Source: an uncultured Anaerolineae bacterium (GTDB lineage: Bacteria > Chloroflexota > Anaerolineae > Promineifilales > Promineifilaceae). Taken from it: a stretch of DNA of 64,000 nucleotides. The notes below the pieces were generated by a model. The model was not told the origin of the DNA. It did not search any database and saw nothing but the letters and a program-made list of their open reading frames with translations. Position numbers and translations under genes: made by a program. The stretch spans positions 24,173 through 88,172 of the forward strand of contig CALEAD010000033.1 in NCBI GenBank assembly GCA_937943625.1, in the 5' to 3' direction. Shown here piece after piece: positions 39,476 through 48,678 of this stretch; positions within the stretch are counted from its first letter, which is position 1, and each line of letters starts with the position of its first letter.

Positions 39476-39779
39476 AAAAGTAAAGTTGAGCCTGAGAAAA
39501 AAGAAGAGGAAAGAGTGAACTGCGCACAATCGTCAATCTCCAGCCCCAATCTCCCATAAAATCGTTTATACTGCTTTTGCGCAACGGCCGTTGCCCCATT
39601 TGCGTAAAGAGTGGTAGATTTCTACGGGTTTGCACGCCGTGAAACATAACCAAAAAACCTTCACGTTTCACGCACTATCCCGTAAAATCGCCAAAAATCA
39701 CTATTTTCAACCCCGAAGCCGCCCTCCCCAAAACAAACGCGGCTTCCCAATACCCCTATCCTATAAGGAGGATTTCTTT

Positions 39780-40772
39780 ATGAGTGGCGTTATGTTAGGC
39801 TTCATGGTGGGCTTCATGGCCTGGTTTTTCCTGCGTTATGTGCTCACCGGGTTCTACACCGTAGACCAAAACGAACGCGCTGTCAAAACAATCTTTGGCC
39901 GCGCCGAGCGGCTGGGCAAAGCCACCACGCTGGACGACCCCATTGCCGCCCATCTAAACGAAAAAGACAAAGAACGATACGTCTACCCGCTGGTGCGCGT
40001 CATTCCCCCAGGCGGTCCCTACTTCAAGTGGCCCTGGGAGCGCATCTACAAGGTCTCCGTTGCCACCGAAACCATCAACATGGCGCTAGACCTGGAAACC
40101 CCCACCGCCAACTTCAATGGCACCATGCTAGAGGCTGTCACCAAAGACCAGCTCAACATTGGTCTCAAGGGGCAAATTCGCTACCGCGTCAGCGAGCGCA
40201 ACATGTACGCCTACCTCTTTGGCGTTAAAAGCCCCATTGTGCACGTGATGGGCTACTTTGTGGCCATTTTGCGTGAACGCATTGCCAGCTTTGAGGCACC
40301 CCAAAGCTCCACGCATATAGATGAAGCAGACGATGAACCAGACATTGACCTGGGCGGCGTCTCTATCAACGACCTGCGCAAAAACTTGAACGAAATCAAC
40401 GATTACATGGAAAAGGAATGTGCCTCGGCTGAAGCGCGCTATGGAGTTGAGTTTGATGCCTCACTGATTACAGCCATAGACCCACCAGACGAAGTAGAGT
40501 CAGCACTGGCTGCCATCAATACCGCCTATAACGAAGTTTCCTCCGACATCAGTCTGGCGCGGGCGCAGGCTGACCAGACCATTGTACAGTCCAGGCGAGC
40601 GGTCGAAATTGAAACGCTGCGCGCACAGGCAGAGGTGGAGCCGCTCAATATGCTGGCCGCACAGCTGCAACAGCTCAAGCAAAGCGGCCCAGATGTGCTA
40701 GAAGCCTATTTGCGCAACGTGCGCCTGGGGCTGTACCAAAAAGCGCGGCAAATCTTTGTGGAGGTGGAATAA
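39780..40772 (+). CDS. SPFH/band 7 domain membrane protein, first of a pair
   Basis: A 330-residue protein with one N-terminal TM helix (about 5-22), then an SPFH domain (about 25-190) with YTVDQNERAVKTIFG. An acidic loop (DEADDEPDIDLGG) and a C-terminal coiled coil rich in Ala/Glu/Gln follow (about 250-320). This is the layout of HflK/flotillin-like scaffolds. A near-perfect AAGGAGGA lies 7 nt before the ATG; an upstream ORF extension (to 39630) is not supported. It overlaps the next SPFH gene by one nucleotide (TAATG). Confidence 0.83.
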   Translation: MSGVMLGFMVGFMAWFFLRYVLTGFYTVDQNERAVKTIFGRAERLGKATTLDDPIAAHLNEKDKERYVYPLVRVIPPGGPYFKWPWERIYKVSVATETINMALDLETPTANFNGTMLEAVTKDQLNIGLKGQIRYRVSERNMYAYLFGVKSPIVHVMGYFVAILRERIASFEAPQSSTHIDEADDEPDIDLGGVSINDLRKNLNEINDYMEKECASAEARYGVEFDASLITAIDPPDEVESALAAINTAYNEVSSDISLARAQADQTIVQSRRAVEIETLRAQAEVEPLNMLAAQLQQLKQSGPDVLEAYLRNVRLGLYQKARQIFVEVE

Positions 40773-41677
40773 TGGGTGAGTTACTGTTGGCTGCACCAAC
40801 GGCCGTTGCCGTTTTCTTCCTGTTCCTGATTGGCGAACCGATTCTCCGCTGGTTCCTGCGCATGTTTGGCCTCTACACCATTGTGGACGAGGGCACGTGC
40901 CATGTATACGTCCTGTTCGGCAAGGTCATTGGCGTGCTGCAAGAGCCTGGGCTACACATTCTGCTCTTCCGCATCGGCCCTGGCGCGCTCATTGTCAACT
41001 GGTTTGGCAAGCGCCACGTGCTGGATATGCGCCTTGACCAGGTTTACCTGCGCAGCCTGCCCGTGAACTCGGAGGAAGGGGCGCCTATGGGCATTGGCGT
41101 CTGGTACGAAATGTACATCAGTGACCCGGTTGCTTATCTGTTCAAAAACACCGACCCACGCGGCTCCCTCTCGGCCAACGTCAGCAGCGCCACCGTGCGC
41201 ACGCTCAGCAACATGCCCCTGGCCGATATGCTGATGACGCGCCACGTGATGAGCCGTTCTGTGCGCACTGAAGTGTCGCCCAAGTCGCACGAGTGGGGGT
41301 ACAAGCTCGGTTCGGTCTACATCCGCAAGGTACATTTCCGTGACCGCGCTATGATTCGCCAGATCGAAGAGAAGGTGGTAAACCGCCTGCGGCAGGTCAC
41401 TTCTGCCATTCGCCAGGACGGGGCCAACCGCGTCAGCATCATCACCAACTCGGCAGAGCGGCGCGCAGCGGTGGAATTTGCCAAAGCGCAGGCCATGCGG
41501 CCGCAAATTGTGGGCGCGGCGCTGCAAAAAATCGGCGAAGACCCTGAAGTAGAAAGCGCGATGTTTGAAATTCTGGAAACAGAAAACATCTTAAAGAGTT
41601 CTGGTGACATTGTGTTGCTGCCAAAGGGTCAGGGCTTTCTGAAGGAAATGGTTGCCGCAAACACAACGCGGAATTAG
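40772..41677 (+). CDS. SPFH/band 7 domain membrane protein, second of a pair
   Basis: A 301-residue protein with one N-terminal TM segment (about 5-32) followed by an SPFH domain (about 35-210; YTIVDEGTCHVYVLFGKV, DMRLDQVYLRSLPVNSEEG) and a short coiled coil (SAERRAAVEFAKAQA). It starts within the stop of the first SPFH gene, so synthesis is coupled and a heteromeric complex like HflK-HflC is plausible (inference). No FtsH-like protease is nearby. Confidence 0.83.
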   Translation: MGELLLAAPTAVAVFFLFLIGEPILRWFLRMFGLYTIVDEGTCHVYVLFGKVIGVLQEPGLHILLFRIGPGALIVNWFGKRHVLDMRLDQVYLRSLPVNSEEGAPMGIGVWYEMYISDPVAYLFKNTDPRGSLSANVSSATVRTLSNMPLADMLMTRHVMSRSVRTEVSPKSHEWGYKLGSVYIRKVHFRDRAMIRQIEEKVVNRLRQVTSAIRQDGANRVSIITNSAERRAAVEFAKAQAMRPQIVGAALQKIGEDPEVESAMFEILETENILKSSGDIVLLPKGQGFLKEMVAANTTRN

Positions 41678-41682
41678 GCAAC

Positions 41683-41781
41683 CGCCGACAGCCGACGGCT
41701 GAGGACCGACGACCGACCGCAGACCGCGATATTTGGTTACCGTCCACTATCTGCGGTCTGCGGTCATCGGTTTGCGGTCAA
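41683..41781. repeat. GACCGC/GCGGTC dispersed repeat (long copy)
   Basis: It runs ACCGCCGACAGCCGACGGC, GACCGACGACCGACCGCAG, core ACCGCGATATTTGG, then TATCTGCGGTCTGCGGTCAT and GGTTTGCGGTCAAAT. Left and right arms are inverted with respect to each other. It separates the SPFH genes from aroQ and ends 24 nt before its start. Confidence 0.82.
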
Positions 41782-41804
41782 ATATCCCCTCCAACATCAT
41801 GATC

Positions 41805-42251
41805 ATGCACACCATTCTCGTCTTACATGGACCCAATCTGAATTTGCTGGGCACACGGGAACCAGAGGTGTACGGCACGCTGACGCTAACTGACATTGAT
41901 GCACGGCTGCACGAGCTGGCGCGGCGGCTAGGCGTGGAGGTGCGCTCGGTTCAGGCTAATGGCGAAGGGGCGCTGATTGACGCCCTGCATGAGGCACGAG
42001 AATGGGCCAGTGGCGTGATTTTTAACCCTGGGGGATACACCCATACCTCGGTGGCGCTGCGTGATGCGATAACGGCCGTTGGCCTGCCCGTACTCGAAGT
42101 GCATCTTTCCAACGTTCAGGCGCGGGAACCATTCCGTCATCACTCATACATTGCCCCCGTTTGCGTGGGCAGCATCAGCGGGCTGGGCTGGCGCTCTTAC
42201 ACTCTGGCGCTGACGTATCTGGCGGAAAAGCTCAGCGAGCGCGCAACCTGA
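41805..42251 (+). CDS. aroQ: Type II 3-dehydroquinate dehydratase
   Basis: A 148-residue dodecameric-type dehydratase of the shikimate pathway. [20 protein letters not shown] holds the catalytic Tyr and flexible loop. [16 protein letters not shown] and [19 protein letters not shown] carry the conserved Asn and His. It acts after the DHQ synthase half of the nearby AroKB. ATGs at 41799 and 41805 are both possible; 41805 gives the family-typical N-terminus. Confidence 0.93.
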   Translation: MHTILVLHGPNLNLLGTREPEVYGTLTLTDIDARLHELARRLGVEVRSVQANGEGALIDALHEAREWASGVIFNPGGYTHTSVALRDAITAVGLPVLEVHLSNVQAREPFRHHSYIAPVCVGSISGLGWRSYTLALTYLAEKLSERAT

Positions 42252-42266
42252 AAGAGGGGAGGACTT

Positions 42267-42467
42267 ATGAGCGGCAGACCGGGTTGTTTAGGGGGCATTT
42301 TGCGCCTGTTGGCGCTGCGCTGGTTGTTTGATTGGCTGCAAGATAACTTCGGCTTTGGCCGGGGTGGGGTTTGTGGCTGCGGTTGTGGCTTCGTTCTGTT
42401 GCTGCTCTTCCTGATTTTTGCCTGTAGCATCGTTACCAGCACAGACTGGTTACAGCTTGGGTTTTAG
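42267..42467 (+). CDS. Small Cys/Gly-rich membrane protein
   Basis: A 66-residue predicted protein. An amphipathic N-terminal half (CLGGILRLLALRWLFDWLQD) precedes a Gly-Cys segment (GVCGCGCG) and one TM helix (VLLLLFLIFACSIV). A strong ribosome site GGGGAGG sits 6 nt before the ATG, and the gene fits tightly between aroQ and ilvA. No family is recognised. The CGCGCG-like cysteine pattern could bind metal or be lipidated, but this is speculation. Confidence 0.6.
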   Translation: MSGRPGCLGGILRLLALRWLFDWLQDNFGFGRGGVCGCGCGFVLLLLFLIFACSIVTSTDWLQLGF

Positions 42468-42519
42468 GGGATGTTTTTTGTGTCTAATTTTCACGTTTCC
42501 GCTTTCAGGCAAATAACGT

Positions 42520-43476
42520 ATGAATGTGACATTCGCCGAGATTGTGCAGGCAAGTGAACGAATACGGCCGTTTGCGCATCATACCCCCCTGCGCTACAGC
42601 CCATTCCTCAGCCGGGTAAGTGGCGCTGAGGTGTGGCTGAAGCTGGAAAATCTGCAACCCACCGGCTCTTTCAAGGTGCGGGGGGCGCTAAACAAGCTGT
42701 ACTGGCACAAGCAAAGGCAGCCTGAGACGGCCGTAGTCACCGCCTCAGCGGGCAATCATGGGCTGGGCGTGGCCTATGCCGCACAATCCTGGGGCAACAT
42801 TACCGCCACGGTTTTTGTGCCCACGAATGCGCCCCAGGCCAAAATCAACAAGCTGCGCCACTTCCCCATTACCCTCATCCAGCAAGGGAAAAGTTACGAG
42901 GAGGCGCATCAGGCAGCGGCCGTTTTTGCTGCGCAAACCGGCGCCGTAGAAATTTCCGCCTATGATGACGCCGCAGTCATTGCCGGCCAGGGCACAATTG
43001 GCCTGGAAATTTTCGCCGATTTGCCCCAGGTAGAGGTGCTGCTGGTTCCCGTAGGCGGCGGCGGCATGATTGCCGGAATCAGCCTGGTGGCGCGCGCGCT
43101 ATGCCCCACCTGTTGCGTGCTGGGCGTGCAGCCAGAGGCCAGTCCGGCGGCGCTGCTCAGTTTGCGCGATGGTGTGGCGTATGATCCGTATGACCATGCC
43201 CCCACCATTGCCGACGGGCTGGCAGGCGGCTTTGGGCGGTTGCCCTTTGCTCTGACACAAGGGCACATCGAAATTGCCCTGGCGAGCGAAACAGCGCTGC
43301 GCCACGCTATTTATACGCTGCTGGCAGAAGAACAACTGGTGATAGAGGCCTCTGGCGCTATTGCCATTGTACCTTTGCTGCGGTCAGAACCGGCGCTCAG
43401 AGGCCGGCGCGTTGTATGTGTGCTTTCCGGCGGCAACCTGGACATCTCGCTGTTAAAATCTATCCTCGAACCCTGA
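42520..43476 (+). CDS. Threonine/serine dehydratase (PLP-dependent)
   Basis: A 318-residue fold-type II PLP enzyme. The Schiff-base Lys lies in TGSFKVRGALNKL (about residue 53), ASAGNHGLGVAYAA binds substrate, and VPVGGGGMIAG holds the cofactor phosphate. There is no C-terminal ACT regulatory domain, so it is a short catabolic threonine dehydratase or serine racemase-like enzyme rather than allosteric biosynthetic IlvA. The ending SGGNLD is the family hallmark. It may be cotranscribed with aroQ and the small protein. Confidence 0.88.
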   Translation: MNVTFAEIVQASERIRPFAHHTPLRYSPFLSRVSGAEVWLKLENLQPTGSFKVRGALNKLYWHKQRQPETAVVTASAGNHGLGVAYAAQSWGNITATVFVPTNAPQAKINKLRHFPITLIQQGKSYEEAHQAAAVFAAQTGAVEISAYDDAAVIAGQGTIGLEIFADLPQVEVLLVPVGGGGMIAGISLVARALCPTCCVLGVQPEASPAALLSLRDGVAYDPYDHAPTIADGLAGGFGRLPFALTQGHIEIALASETALRHAIYTLLAEEQLVIEASGAIAIVPLLRSEPALRGRRVVCVLSGGNLDISLLKSILEP

Positions 43477-43561
43477 TTTCCTGTCGTATCTATGTGTTCT
43501 CTGTGTCCTTGCTGAATAATTTGCAAAAATAGTCGAAATACGCGCAAAACTGCGACAAAAT

Positions 43562-43720
43562 ATGGACAAATCGAAACTGGAATCTGGCGAAACGCTCACT
43601 GACCTCTGGCACGGTCATGCGGTTGGCCAAAATCGCATGACGCCGGTGAGAGACAAAAACGCCACTGTCCAGGTTGTAAACTGGCCCGTCGCGCAGGAGT
43701 TCTGCTTGCGCCAGGGGTGA
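43562..43720 (+). other. Possible short ORF in the gap before the epimerase gene
   Basis: A 52-codon ATG frame lies in the 274-nt gap; its product begins MDKSKLESGETLTDLW. It has no clear ribosome site and no recognised family. The opposite strand is also open here. It may be the remnant of a larger gene; the support is weak. Confidence 0.15.
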
Positions 43721-43750
43721 CAAAACCTGTCTTACGCTAATGGAGGAACT

Positions 43751-44680
43751 ATGACAATGCGCGTGATTATTACAGGAGGCACAGGCCTGATTGGCGCAGC
43801 GCTGGCGCAAAATCTGGCTCAGGCTGGCTATGAGGTAGTGGTGCTCAGCCGCAACCCCGGCACACGGCCGTTACCGGCTGGCATCAAAGTGGAAAAGTGG
43901 GATGGCAAAACGGCCGCTCACTGGGGACACCTGGTGAATGGCAACAGCGCCATCATCAACCTGGCCGGGGAAAACATTGCCGGTAGCGGTTTTCCGCCAG
44001 CGCGCTGGACGGCCGCACGCAAGCAGCGCATTTTGCAAAGCCGCCTGGATGCGGGAACGGCCGTTGTGCAAGCCATTGAACAGGCTACAGAAAAACCAAA
44101 AGTGCTGCTACAATCTTCCGCGGTGGGCTACTACGGGCCGCGAGGCAGCGAAATCATTACAGCCGCTGCGCCGGCCGGAAACGACTTTTTGGCAGACGTG
44201 TGCGTGCAGTGGGAGCGCGCCACCGACGCCGTTGTGCCAATGGGGGTGCGCCGCGTGCTGCTGCGCACTGGCGTGGTGTTGAGCATGAAAGGGGGCGCGC
44301 TGCCCCTGATGGCGCTGCCGATCAAGCTCTTTGCCGGTGGGCCGTTGGGCAGCGGGCAGCAATATGTCCCCTGGATCCACCTGGAAGATGAGGTGCGCGC
44401 TATTCGCTTTTTGCTGGAACACGAAGAGGCAAGCGGCCCCTTTAACCTGACTGCCCCCAACCCGCTAACCTACAAGGAATTTGGCAAGGAGCTGGCAGCC
44501 GTGCTGAAACGGCCGTTTTTCCTGCCCACGCCCGCCTTCGCCCTCAAGCTGGCCCTGGGTGAAATGGCCACAATTGTGCTAGATGGGCAGCGCGCCGTGC
44601 CCGATGGGCTGCAAGCGTTGGGCTTTAGCTTCAAGTACACCCAGGCACGCGCGGCTCTGGAAGATTTGCTACGCACATGA
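43751..44680 (+). CDS. TIGR01777-family NAD(P)-dependent epimerase
   Basis: A 309-residue SDR. The N-terminus has the Rossmann motif ITGGTGLIGAALAQNL; NLAGENIAG is the TIGR01777 signature; SSAVGYYGPRG carries the Tyr. A DUF1731-like C-terminal tail (about 255-305) includes DGQRAVPDGLQALGF. The family is broadly conserved and poorly characterised (SDR39U1, cell-division-linked YfcH in E. coli). A GGAGG-type ribosome site precedes the ATG. It overlaps the YhfC gene by ATGA. Confidence 0.88.
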   Translation: MTMRVIITGGTGLIGAALAQNLAQAGYEVVVLSRNPGTRPLPAGIKVEKWDGKTAAHWGHLVNGNSAIINLAGENIAGSGFPPARWTAARKQRILQSRLDAGTAVVQAIEQATEKPKVLLQSSAVGYYGPRGSEIITAAAPAGNDFLADVCVQWERATDAVVPMGVRRVLLRTGVVLSMKGGALPLMALPIKLFAGGPLGSGQQYVPWIHLEDEVRAIRFLLEHEEASGPFNLTAPNPLTYKEFGKELAAVLKRPFFLPTPAFALKLALGEMATIVLDGQRAVPDGLQALGFSFKYTQARAALEDLLRT

Positions 44681-45612
44681 CCTACCTGCCCTACATCCTC
44701 AACCCGCTGCTGATGATTGTCATGCCCATTTTGCTGGCTTGGTTCATAGCGCGGCGGCTGCGGGTTAGTTGGGGGTTGGCCGGGGCAGGCGCACTGACCT
44801 TCATCTTCTCCCAGGTTGGGCACATTCCCTTTAACTGGCTCGTTTTACAGCGGTTTGCGCTGATTCCCACAGACAACCTGACAGCCGTGCGCAATTTGCT
44901 GCCATATGTCCTCTTTTTGGGGCTTTCTTCAGGGGTGTTTGAGGAAGGGGCGCGCTACCTGACCTATCGTTACTGGATGCGCGACGCGCGCGCCTGGAGG
45001 CATGGGCTGATGATGGGCGCAGGACACGGGGGCATCGAGTCGCTGCTGCTGGGGCTGTTGGTGGCGCTCAACTACGGGGTACTGGCAGCCATCGACCGTG
45101 GGACCGTGCAGTGGCCTATTCCTGACGAACAGTGGCCGCTGGTGCAGACGCAGATCACGGCCGTTTTCCAGGCCCCTTGGTATGATGTCATGTTGGGAGC
45201 ATTAGAGCGGGTATTTGCCCTGTGCCTGCATCTGGCGGCTTCTTTGCTAGTAATGCAGGTGCTGGTGCGCAGGCAGTGGCGCTGGCTGGTAACGGCCGTA
45301 CTGCTGCATGGAGGCGCCAATGGCATAGCCGTGTTTGCGCTCGTTTACTGGAACCCTTACATTACCGAACTGGCGCTCGCCGTGGTCGCCCTGCTCTGCC
45401 TGGGCATCATTTTTGCCCTGCGCACCCCAGAACCAGAGGAACCTCCCCCACCGCCGCTGCCGCCACCACCCACCCTGCCCCAGGAACTACCGCTGACCCG
45501 TGACGCCCTGGAAAAAAGCCAGTATACTTATGCAAGAGCGAGGGGAACGGTTCTGAACCATGCCGCAAATCGCGCCACACTGACCGTCGGCAAAAAGGCC
45601 AGTGCCCGGTAA
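44677..45612 (+). CDS. YhfC-family intramembrane metalloprotease-like protein
   Basis: A 311-residue protein with seven to eight TM helices. Potential zinc ligands are the EEGARYLTYR segment (about residue 90) and GHGGIESLLLG (about 112), plus a later LLHGGANG, which together resemble the CPBP-like/PrsW layout of YhfC proteins. The C-terminus is cytoplasmic, with a Pro-rich run (EEPPPPPLPPPPTLP). The substrate is unknown. Translation is probably coupled to the upstream epimerase. Confidence 0.78.
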   Translation: MTYLPYILNPLLMIVMPILLAWFIARRLRVSWGLAGAGALTFIFSQVGHIPFNWLVLQRFALIPTDNLTAVRNLLPYVLFLGLSSGVFEEGARYLTYRYWMRDARAWRHGLMMGAGHGGIESLLLGLLVALNYGVLAAIDRGTVQWPIPDEQWPLVQTQITAVFQAPWYDVMLGALERVFALCLHLAASLLVMQVLVRRQWRWLVTAVLLHGGANGIAVFALVYWNPYITELALAVVALLCLGIIFALRTPEPEEPPPPPLPPPPTLPQELPLTRDALEKSQYTYARARGTVLNHAANRATLTVGKKASAR

Positions 45613-45650
45613 CAAAGAAACCTCCTTCCCATTTCCCACTAACCACTATC

Positions 45651-46553
45651 ATGATCCATACTGAAAACCTGAGCAAAAAATTTAATGACCACCTGGCCGT
45701 AGACCGCCTAACCCTGGAAATCCCCGAAGGGGAGGTGTTTGGCTTCTTGGGGCCAAATGGCGCGGGCAAAACCACAACCGTGCGCATGTTAACCAGCCTG
45801 ATTGCCCCCACAAGCGGCCGTGCCACCGTCTTTGGCTATGAGGTGGGGCGAGATGACCAAAACATCCGCCGCAACGTGGGCATTCTCACCGAAACCCCAG
45901 GGCTGTATGACCGCCTTTCGGCGCACCACAACCTGATGATCTTTGCCAACCTGTATGAAGTGCCAGACCCGACCGGCCAGGTGAAAAAGTACCTGCGCCT
46001 GCTAGGGCTATGGGAACGGCGCGCAGACGCCGCCAGCACCTTCAGTAAAGGGATGCGGCAAAAGTTAGCCATCGCCCGCGCCCTGCTACACGAGCCGCGC
46101 GTCCTCTTTTTGGATGAGCCAACCTCTGGGCTAGACCCAGAAGCGGCGCGGCTGGTGCGTGACTTTATTGCCGAACTGAAGGAGCAGGGGCGCACCATTT
46201 TTATTTGTACGCACAACCTGGATGAGGCAGACCGGCTATGCGACCGCGTGGCCGTTTTTAACACCCATCTGCGCGTTGTGGATACGCCGCGCGGTCTGCG
46301 TCAGCAGCTATTTGGGCGGCAGGTGGTGTTTCACCTGGGGGAAGAGGCGGCCAAATGGCAAACGGCCGTTGCCAGCCACCCTGCCATCAAGCACAGCGAA
46401 GCCCACGAAAACAAACTCGTCGTCACCCTGGAAGACCCCGAAACCCACAACCCCGAACTCATTCGCCTGCTGGTTAGCCAAGGTGCGCCTATCCGCTTTG
46501 TCGGTGAACTGCGCCGCACGTTAGAAGACGTATACCTGCAATTAGTGCGTTAG
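45651..46553 (+). CDS. ABC-2 type transporter, ATP-binding protein
   Basis: A 300-residue exporter ATPase. Walker A GPNGAGKTT (about 35-43), Q-loop, the signature FSKGMRQKLAIARAL (a variant of LSGGQ), Walker B LFLDEPTSGLD and the H-loop THNLDEADR are intact. The C-terminal extension (about 215-300) is typical of DrrA/NatA-type exporters. It is followed after 13 nt by its permease. Confidence 0.9.
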   Translation: MIHTENLSKKFNDHLAVDRLTLEIPEGEVFGFLGPNGAGKTTTVRMLTSLIAPTSGRATVFGYEVGRDDQNIRRNVGILTETPGLYDRLSAHHNLMIFANLYEVPDPTGQVKKYLRLLGLWERRADAASTFSKGMRQKLAIARALLHEPRVLFLDEPTSGLDPEAARLVRDFIAELKEQGRTIFICTHNLDEADRLCDRVAVFNTHLRVVDTPRGLRQQLFGRQVVFHLGEEAAKWQTAVASHPAIKHSEAHENKLVVTLEDPETHNPELIRLLVSQGAPIRFVGELRRTLEDVYLQLVR

Positions 46554-46566
46554 CAAGAAACATGCC

Positions 46567-47358
46567 ATGCAAAAGATTAAAACCATCATTCACAAAGAAT
46601 GGGCAGAGGTTTTCAAAAACCGACTCGTCCTTTTCACCGTCATCTTTCTACCGCTGGTGATGATTGCCTTACCTCTGGGCACGCTGGCCGCCATGAACAC
46701 CTGGAGCGGCGAATTTAACAACGTGCAAGAGCTGGGTGAAATGCAGTTCATGGGTGAACTATGTATCGGGCTGACAGAAATAGAATGCACGCAGATTTAC
46801 ATGCTCAATCTGTTCACACTGATGCTGATGATTCTGCCGGTTATCATCCCGGTGACCATTGCCGCTTACAGCATTGTGGGCGAAAAAACAGCGCGCAGCC
46901 TGGAACCATTGCTCGCCACCCCCATTACCACAATCGAGCTGCTGACAGGCAAGATGATTGCTGCCATTGTGCCTGCCATTGGCGCCACCTGGCTCTCTTT
47001 TGCCATTTACCTGGCGGGAGCCCGGCTGATGCTACCGCCACGCATTTTTGTCTATCTGGTTGACCCCATGTGGCTGCTGGCCATTTTCGTCGTCAGCCCC
47101 TTGCTCACCCTGCTTTCCGTGGCAACAGCACTGATGATCTCTTCGCGCGTATCTGACCCGCGTGTGGCCGAGCAGCTTGCAGGCATGGTTATTATGCCGA
47201 TTATTTTGCTGGTTCTGGGGCAGTCGGTAGGGTTTATCATCATTAATCAACAGATTGTTGTACTGCTGGGGGTGGGTGCGGCCATTATTGACGTGCTGCT
47301 CGTCTATCTCAGCGTGCGCGTCTTCCAACGCGAGATGATTCTAACGCGCTGGAAATAG
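46567..47358 (+). CDS. ABC-2 type transporter permease
   Basis: A 263-residue membrane protein with six TM helices and a large extracytoplasmic loop after helix 1 (about 45-85). The N-terminal IIHKEWAEVFKNRLVLF elbow helix and the EKTARSLEPLLATPI cytoplasmic stretch are family signatures (NatB/ABC-2). It pairs with the upstream ATPase to export an unknown substrate such as a lipid, ion or drug. Confidence 0.87.
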   Translation: MQKIKTIIHKEWAEVFKNRLVLFTVIFLPLVMIALPLGTLAAMNTWSGEFNNVQELGEMQFMGELCIGLTEIECTQIYMLNLFTLMLMILPVIIPVTIAAYSIVGEKTARSLEPLLATPITTIELLTGKMIAAIVPAIGATWLSFAIYLAGARLMLPPRIFVYLVDPMWLLAIFVVSPLLTLLSVATALMISSRVSDPRVAEQLAGMVIMPIILLVLGQSVGFIIINQQIVVLLGVGAAIIDVLLVYLSVRVFQREMILTRWK

Positions 47359-47361
47359 GAT

Positions 47362-47391
47362 TTGCGCCAGATTTCACTTTTGCGCTATAAT
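47362..47391 (+). promoter_or_regulatory. Promoter of the rpsB-tsf region
   Basis: TTGCGC (47362-47367) and a perfect TATAAT (47386-47391) are spaced by 18 nt, directly after the ABC permease stop and about 250 nt before rpsB. Confidence 0.7.
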
Positions 47392-47639
47392 CGCGCCGCT
47401 GTCCTCCGTATGCGCCAGGCACGTGAAAACGGCCTGGCGTTTGTATGCGGGGCAGTTTTACAAATTCACACACATTCAGACTGGGTTGGGTGTGCTTGTG
47501 GCGCGCGCAACGGCCGTTTCCGACAACCGTCATCCCCAAACGGCAATAGCGCGCGTGGGCCGCGCAAGCTCCAAACCAGGAAGAAGAATGTGGAAGGGCG
47601 GATTACACGCCGCTAAAACACAAAAAGGAGATACCCCAA
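47392..47639 (+). promoter_or_regulatory. rpsB leader with hairpin
   Basis: A leader of roughly 248 nt. CGCCAGGC (47413-47420) pairs with GCCTGGCG (47432-47439), followed by TTTG, and GTATGCG flanks both sides as a direct repeat. It may be a ribosomal-protein S2 autoregulatory leader or an attenuator. AAGGAG precedes the rpsB ATG. No small ORF here is credible. Confidence 0.45.
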
Positions 47640-48488
47640 ATGGCCGTTGTTTCAATGAAAGCATTGTTGGAAACAGGTGTGCATTTTGGCCACCGCACGC
47701 GCCGCTGGAATCCGAAGATGAAACCCTACATCTTCACCGAGCGGAACGGGATTCATATTTTAGACTTACAGCAAACTATCGTTTTGATCGAAGATGCGTA
47801 CAACGTCATCCGCGATACAGTTGCCGATGGTGGCTCCGTGCTGTTTGTCGGCACCAAACGGCAGGCGCAAGATACCATTGCCGCCGAGGCAACACGGGCG
47901 CAGCAGCCCTATGTTAATGACCGCTGGCTAGGCGGCACGTTGACGAACTGGCAGACGATCAAACAGCGCATTGATTACTTAAATAAACTGGAAGAGCGAC
48001 AAAAGAATGGTGACTTTGACCTGCTGAAAAAGCGAGAACGGTTGCGGGTGGAGCGCGAAATTGAAAAACTGAAGCTGCGCCTGGGTGGCATTCGGCGCAT
48101 GAGACGCCTGCCCGACCTGCTATTTGTCGTAGATGTGGGTAATGAGGAAACGGCCGTGTGCGAAGCCAACATCCTCAAAATTCCCGTCATCGGCGTTGTA
48201 GACACCAACTGCAATCCCGATCCCGTTGACTTTGTCATTCCCTCAAACGATGACGCCATTCGCGCCATCAAGCTGATCGCGGGCAAAATGGCCGACGCTG
48301 CCATCGAAGGGCTTTCCATGCGCAAAGACATGGCCGAAGAAGAAGTCACCGACATGGAAGGGTACACCTACGGCTCCTTTGACGAGGATGCCTCCGACGA
48401 GGACCTGCTGGGCGCTTCCACCCTGGCCAAGCTACGCGATGTTGAAAGCTACGACGAACTTGACGAATACGACCTGGATGAAAATTAA
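47640..48488 (+). CDS. rpsB: 30S ribosomal protein S2
   Basis: A 282-residue S2. [20 protein letters not shown] is the family's N-terminus, [10 protein letters not shown] and [12 protein letters not shown] the core, and [21 protein letters not shown] the C-terminal signature. An acidic extension of about 40 residues ([13 protein letters not shown] and [10 protein letters not shown]) follows the conserved domain, making it longer than the common 230-260 residues. It opens the classic rpsB-tsf-pyrH-frr block. Confidence 0.96.
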   Translation: MAVVSMKALLETGVHFGHRTRRWNPKMKPYIFTERNGIHILDLQQTIVLIEDAYNVIRDTVADGGSVLFVGTKRQAQDTIAAEATRAQQPYVNDRWLGGTLTNWQTIKQRIDYLNKLEERQKNGDFDLLKKRERLRVEREIEKLKLRLGGIRRMRRLPDLLFVVDVGNEETAVCEANILKIPVIGVVDTNCNPDPVDFVIPSNDDAIRAIKLIAGKMADAAIEGLSMRKDMAEEEVTDMEGYTYGSFDEDASDEDLLGASTLAKLRDVESYDELDEYDLDEN

Positions 48489-48533
48489 GCATCGCGCCTG
48501 ATTCATAGCGCTGTGAGGAAGTGCCTCACAATT

Positions 48534-48640
48534 CCGCCACCGCTGACGGCTGACTGCATCTCTAAAGGTGCATCGCAATCAGTCGTCGGTGGTCTGCCGA
48601 CAGCCGTCAGCAGTCAGCCGTCAGCGGTCATTTTCAAGGG
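48534..48640. repeat. GACCGC/GCGGTC dispersed repeat (long copy)
   Basis: CCGCCACCGCTGACGGCTGA begins the element. Its centre, GCATCTCTAAAGGTGCATCGC, has GCATC/GGTGC pairing, and it ends with TCGGTGGTCTGCCGACAGCC and GTCAGCGGTCATTTTCAAGG. The CATTTTCAAGGG tail is shared with copies at 54625 and 23441. It separates rpsB from tsf. Confidence 0.8.
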
Positions 48641-48678
48641 AGACTTCATGAGCGGTAACGCACCACCACAAATGAAAA

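Noticed and set aside
43490..43810. 106-residue minus-strand frame before the epimerase gene
   Set aside because: It overlaps the epimerase start, has no ribosome site and no recognised domain.
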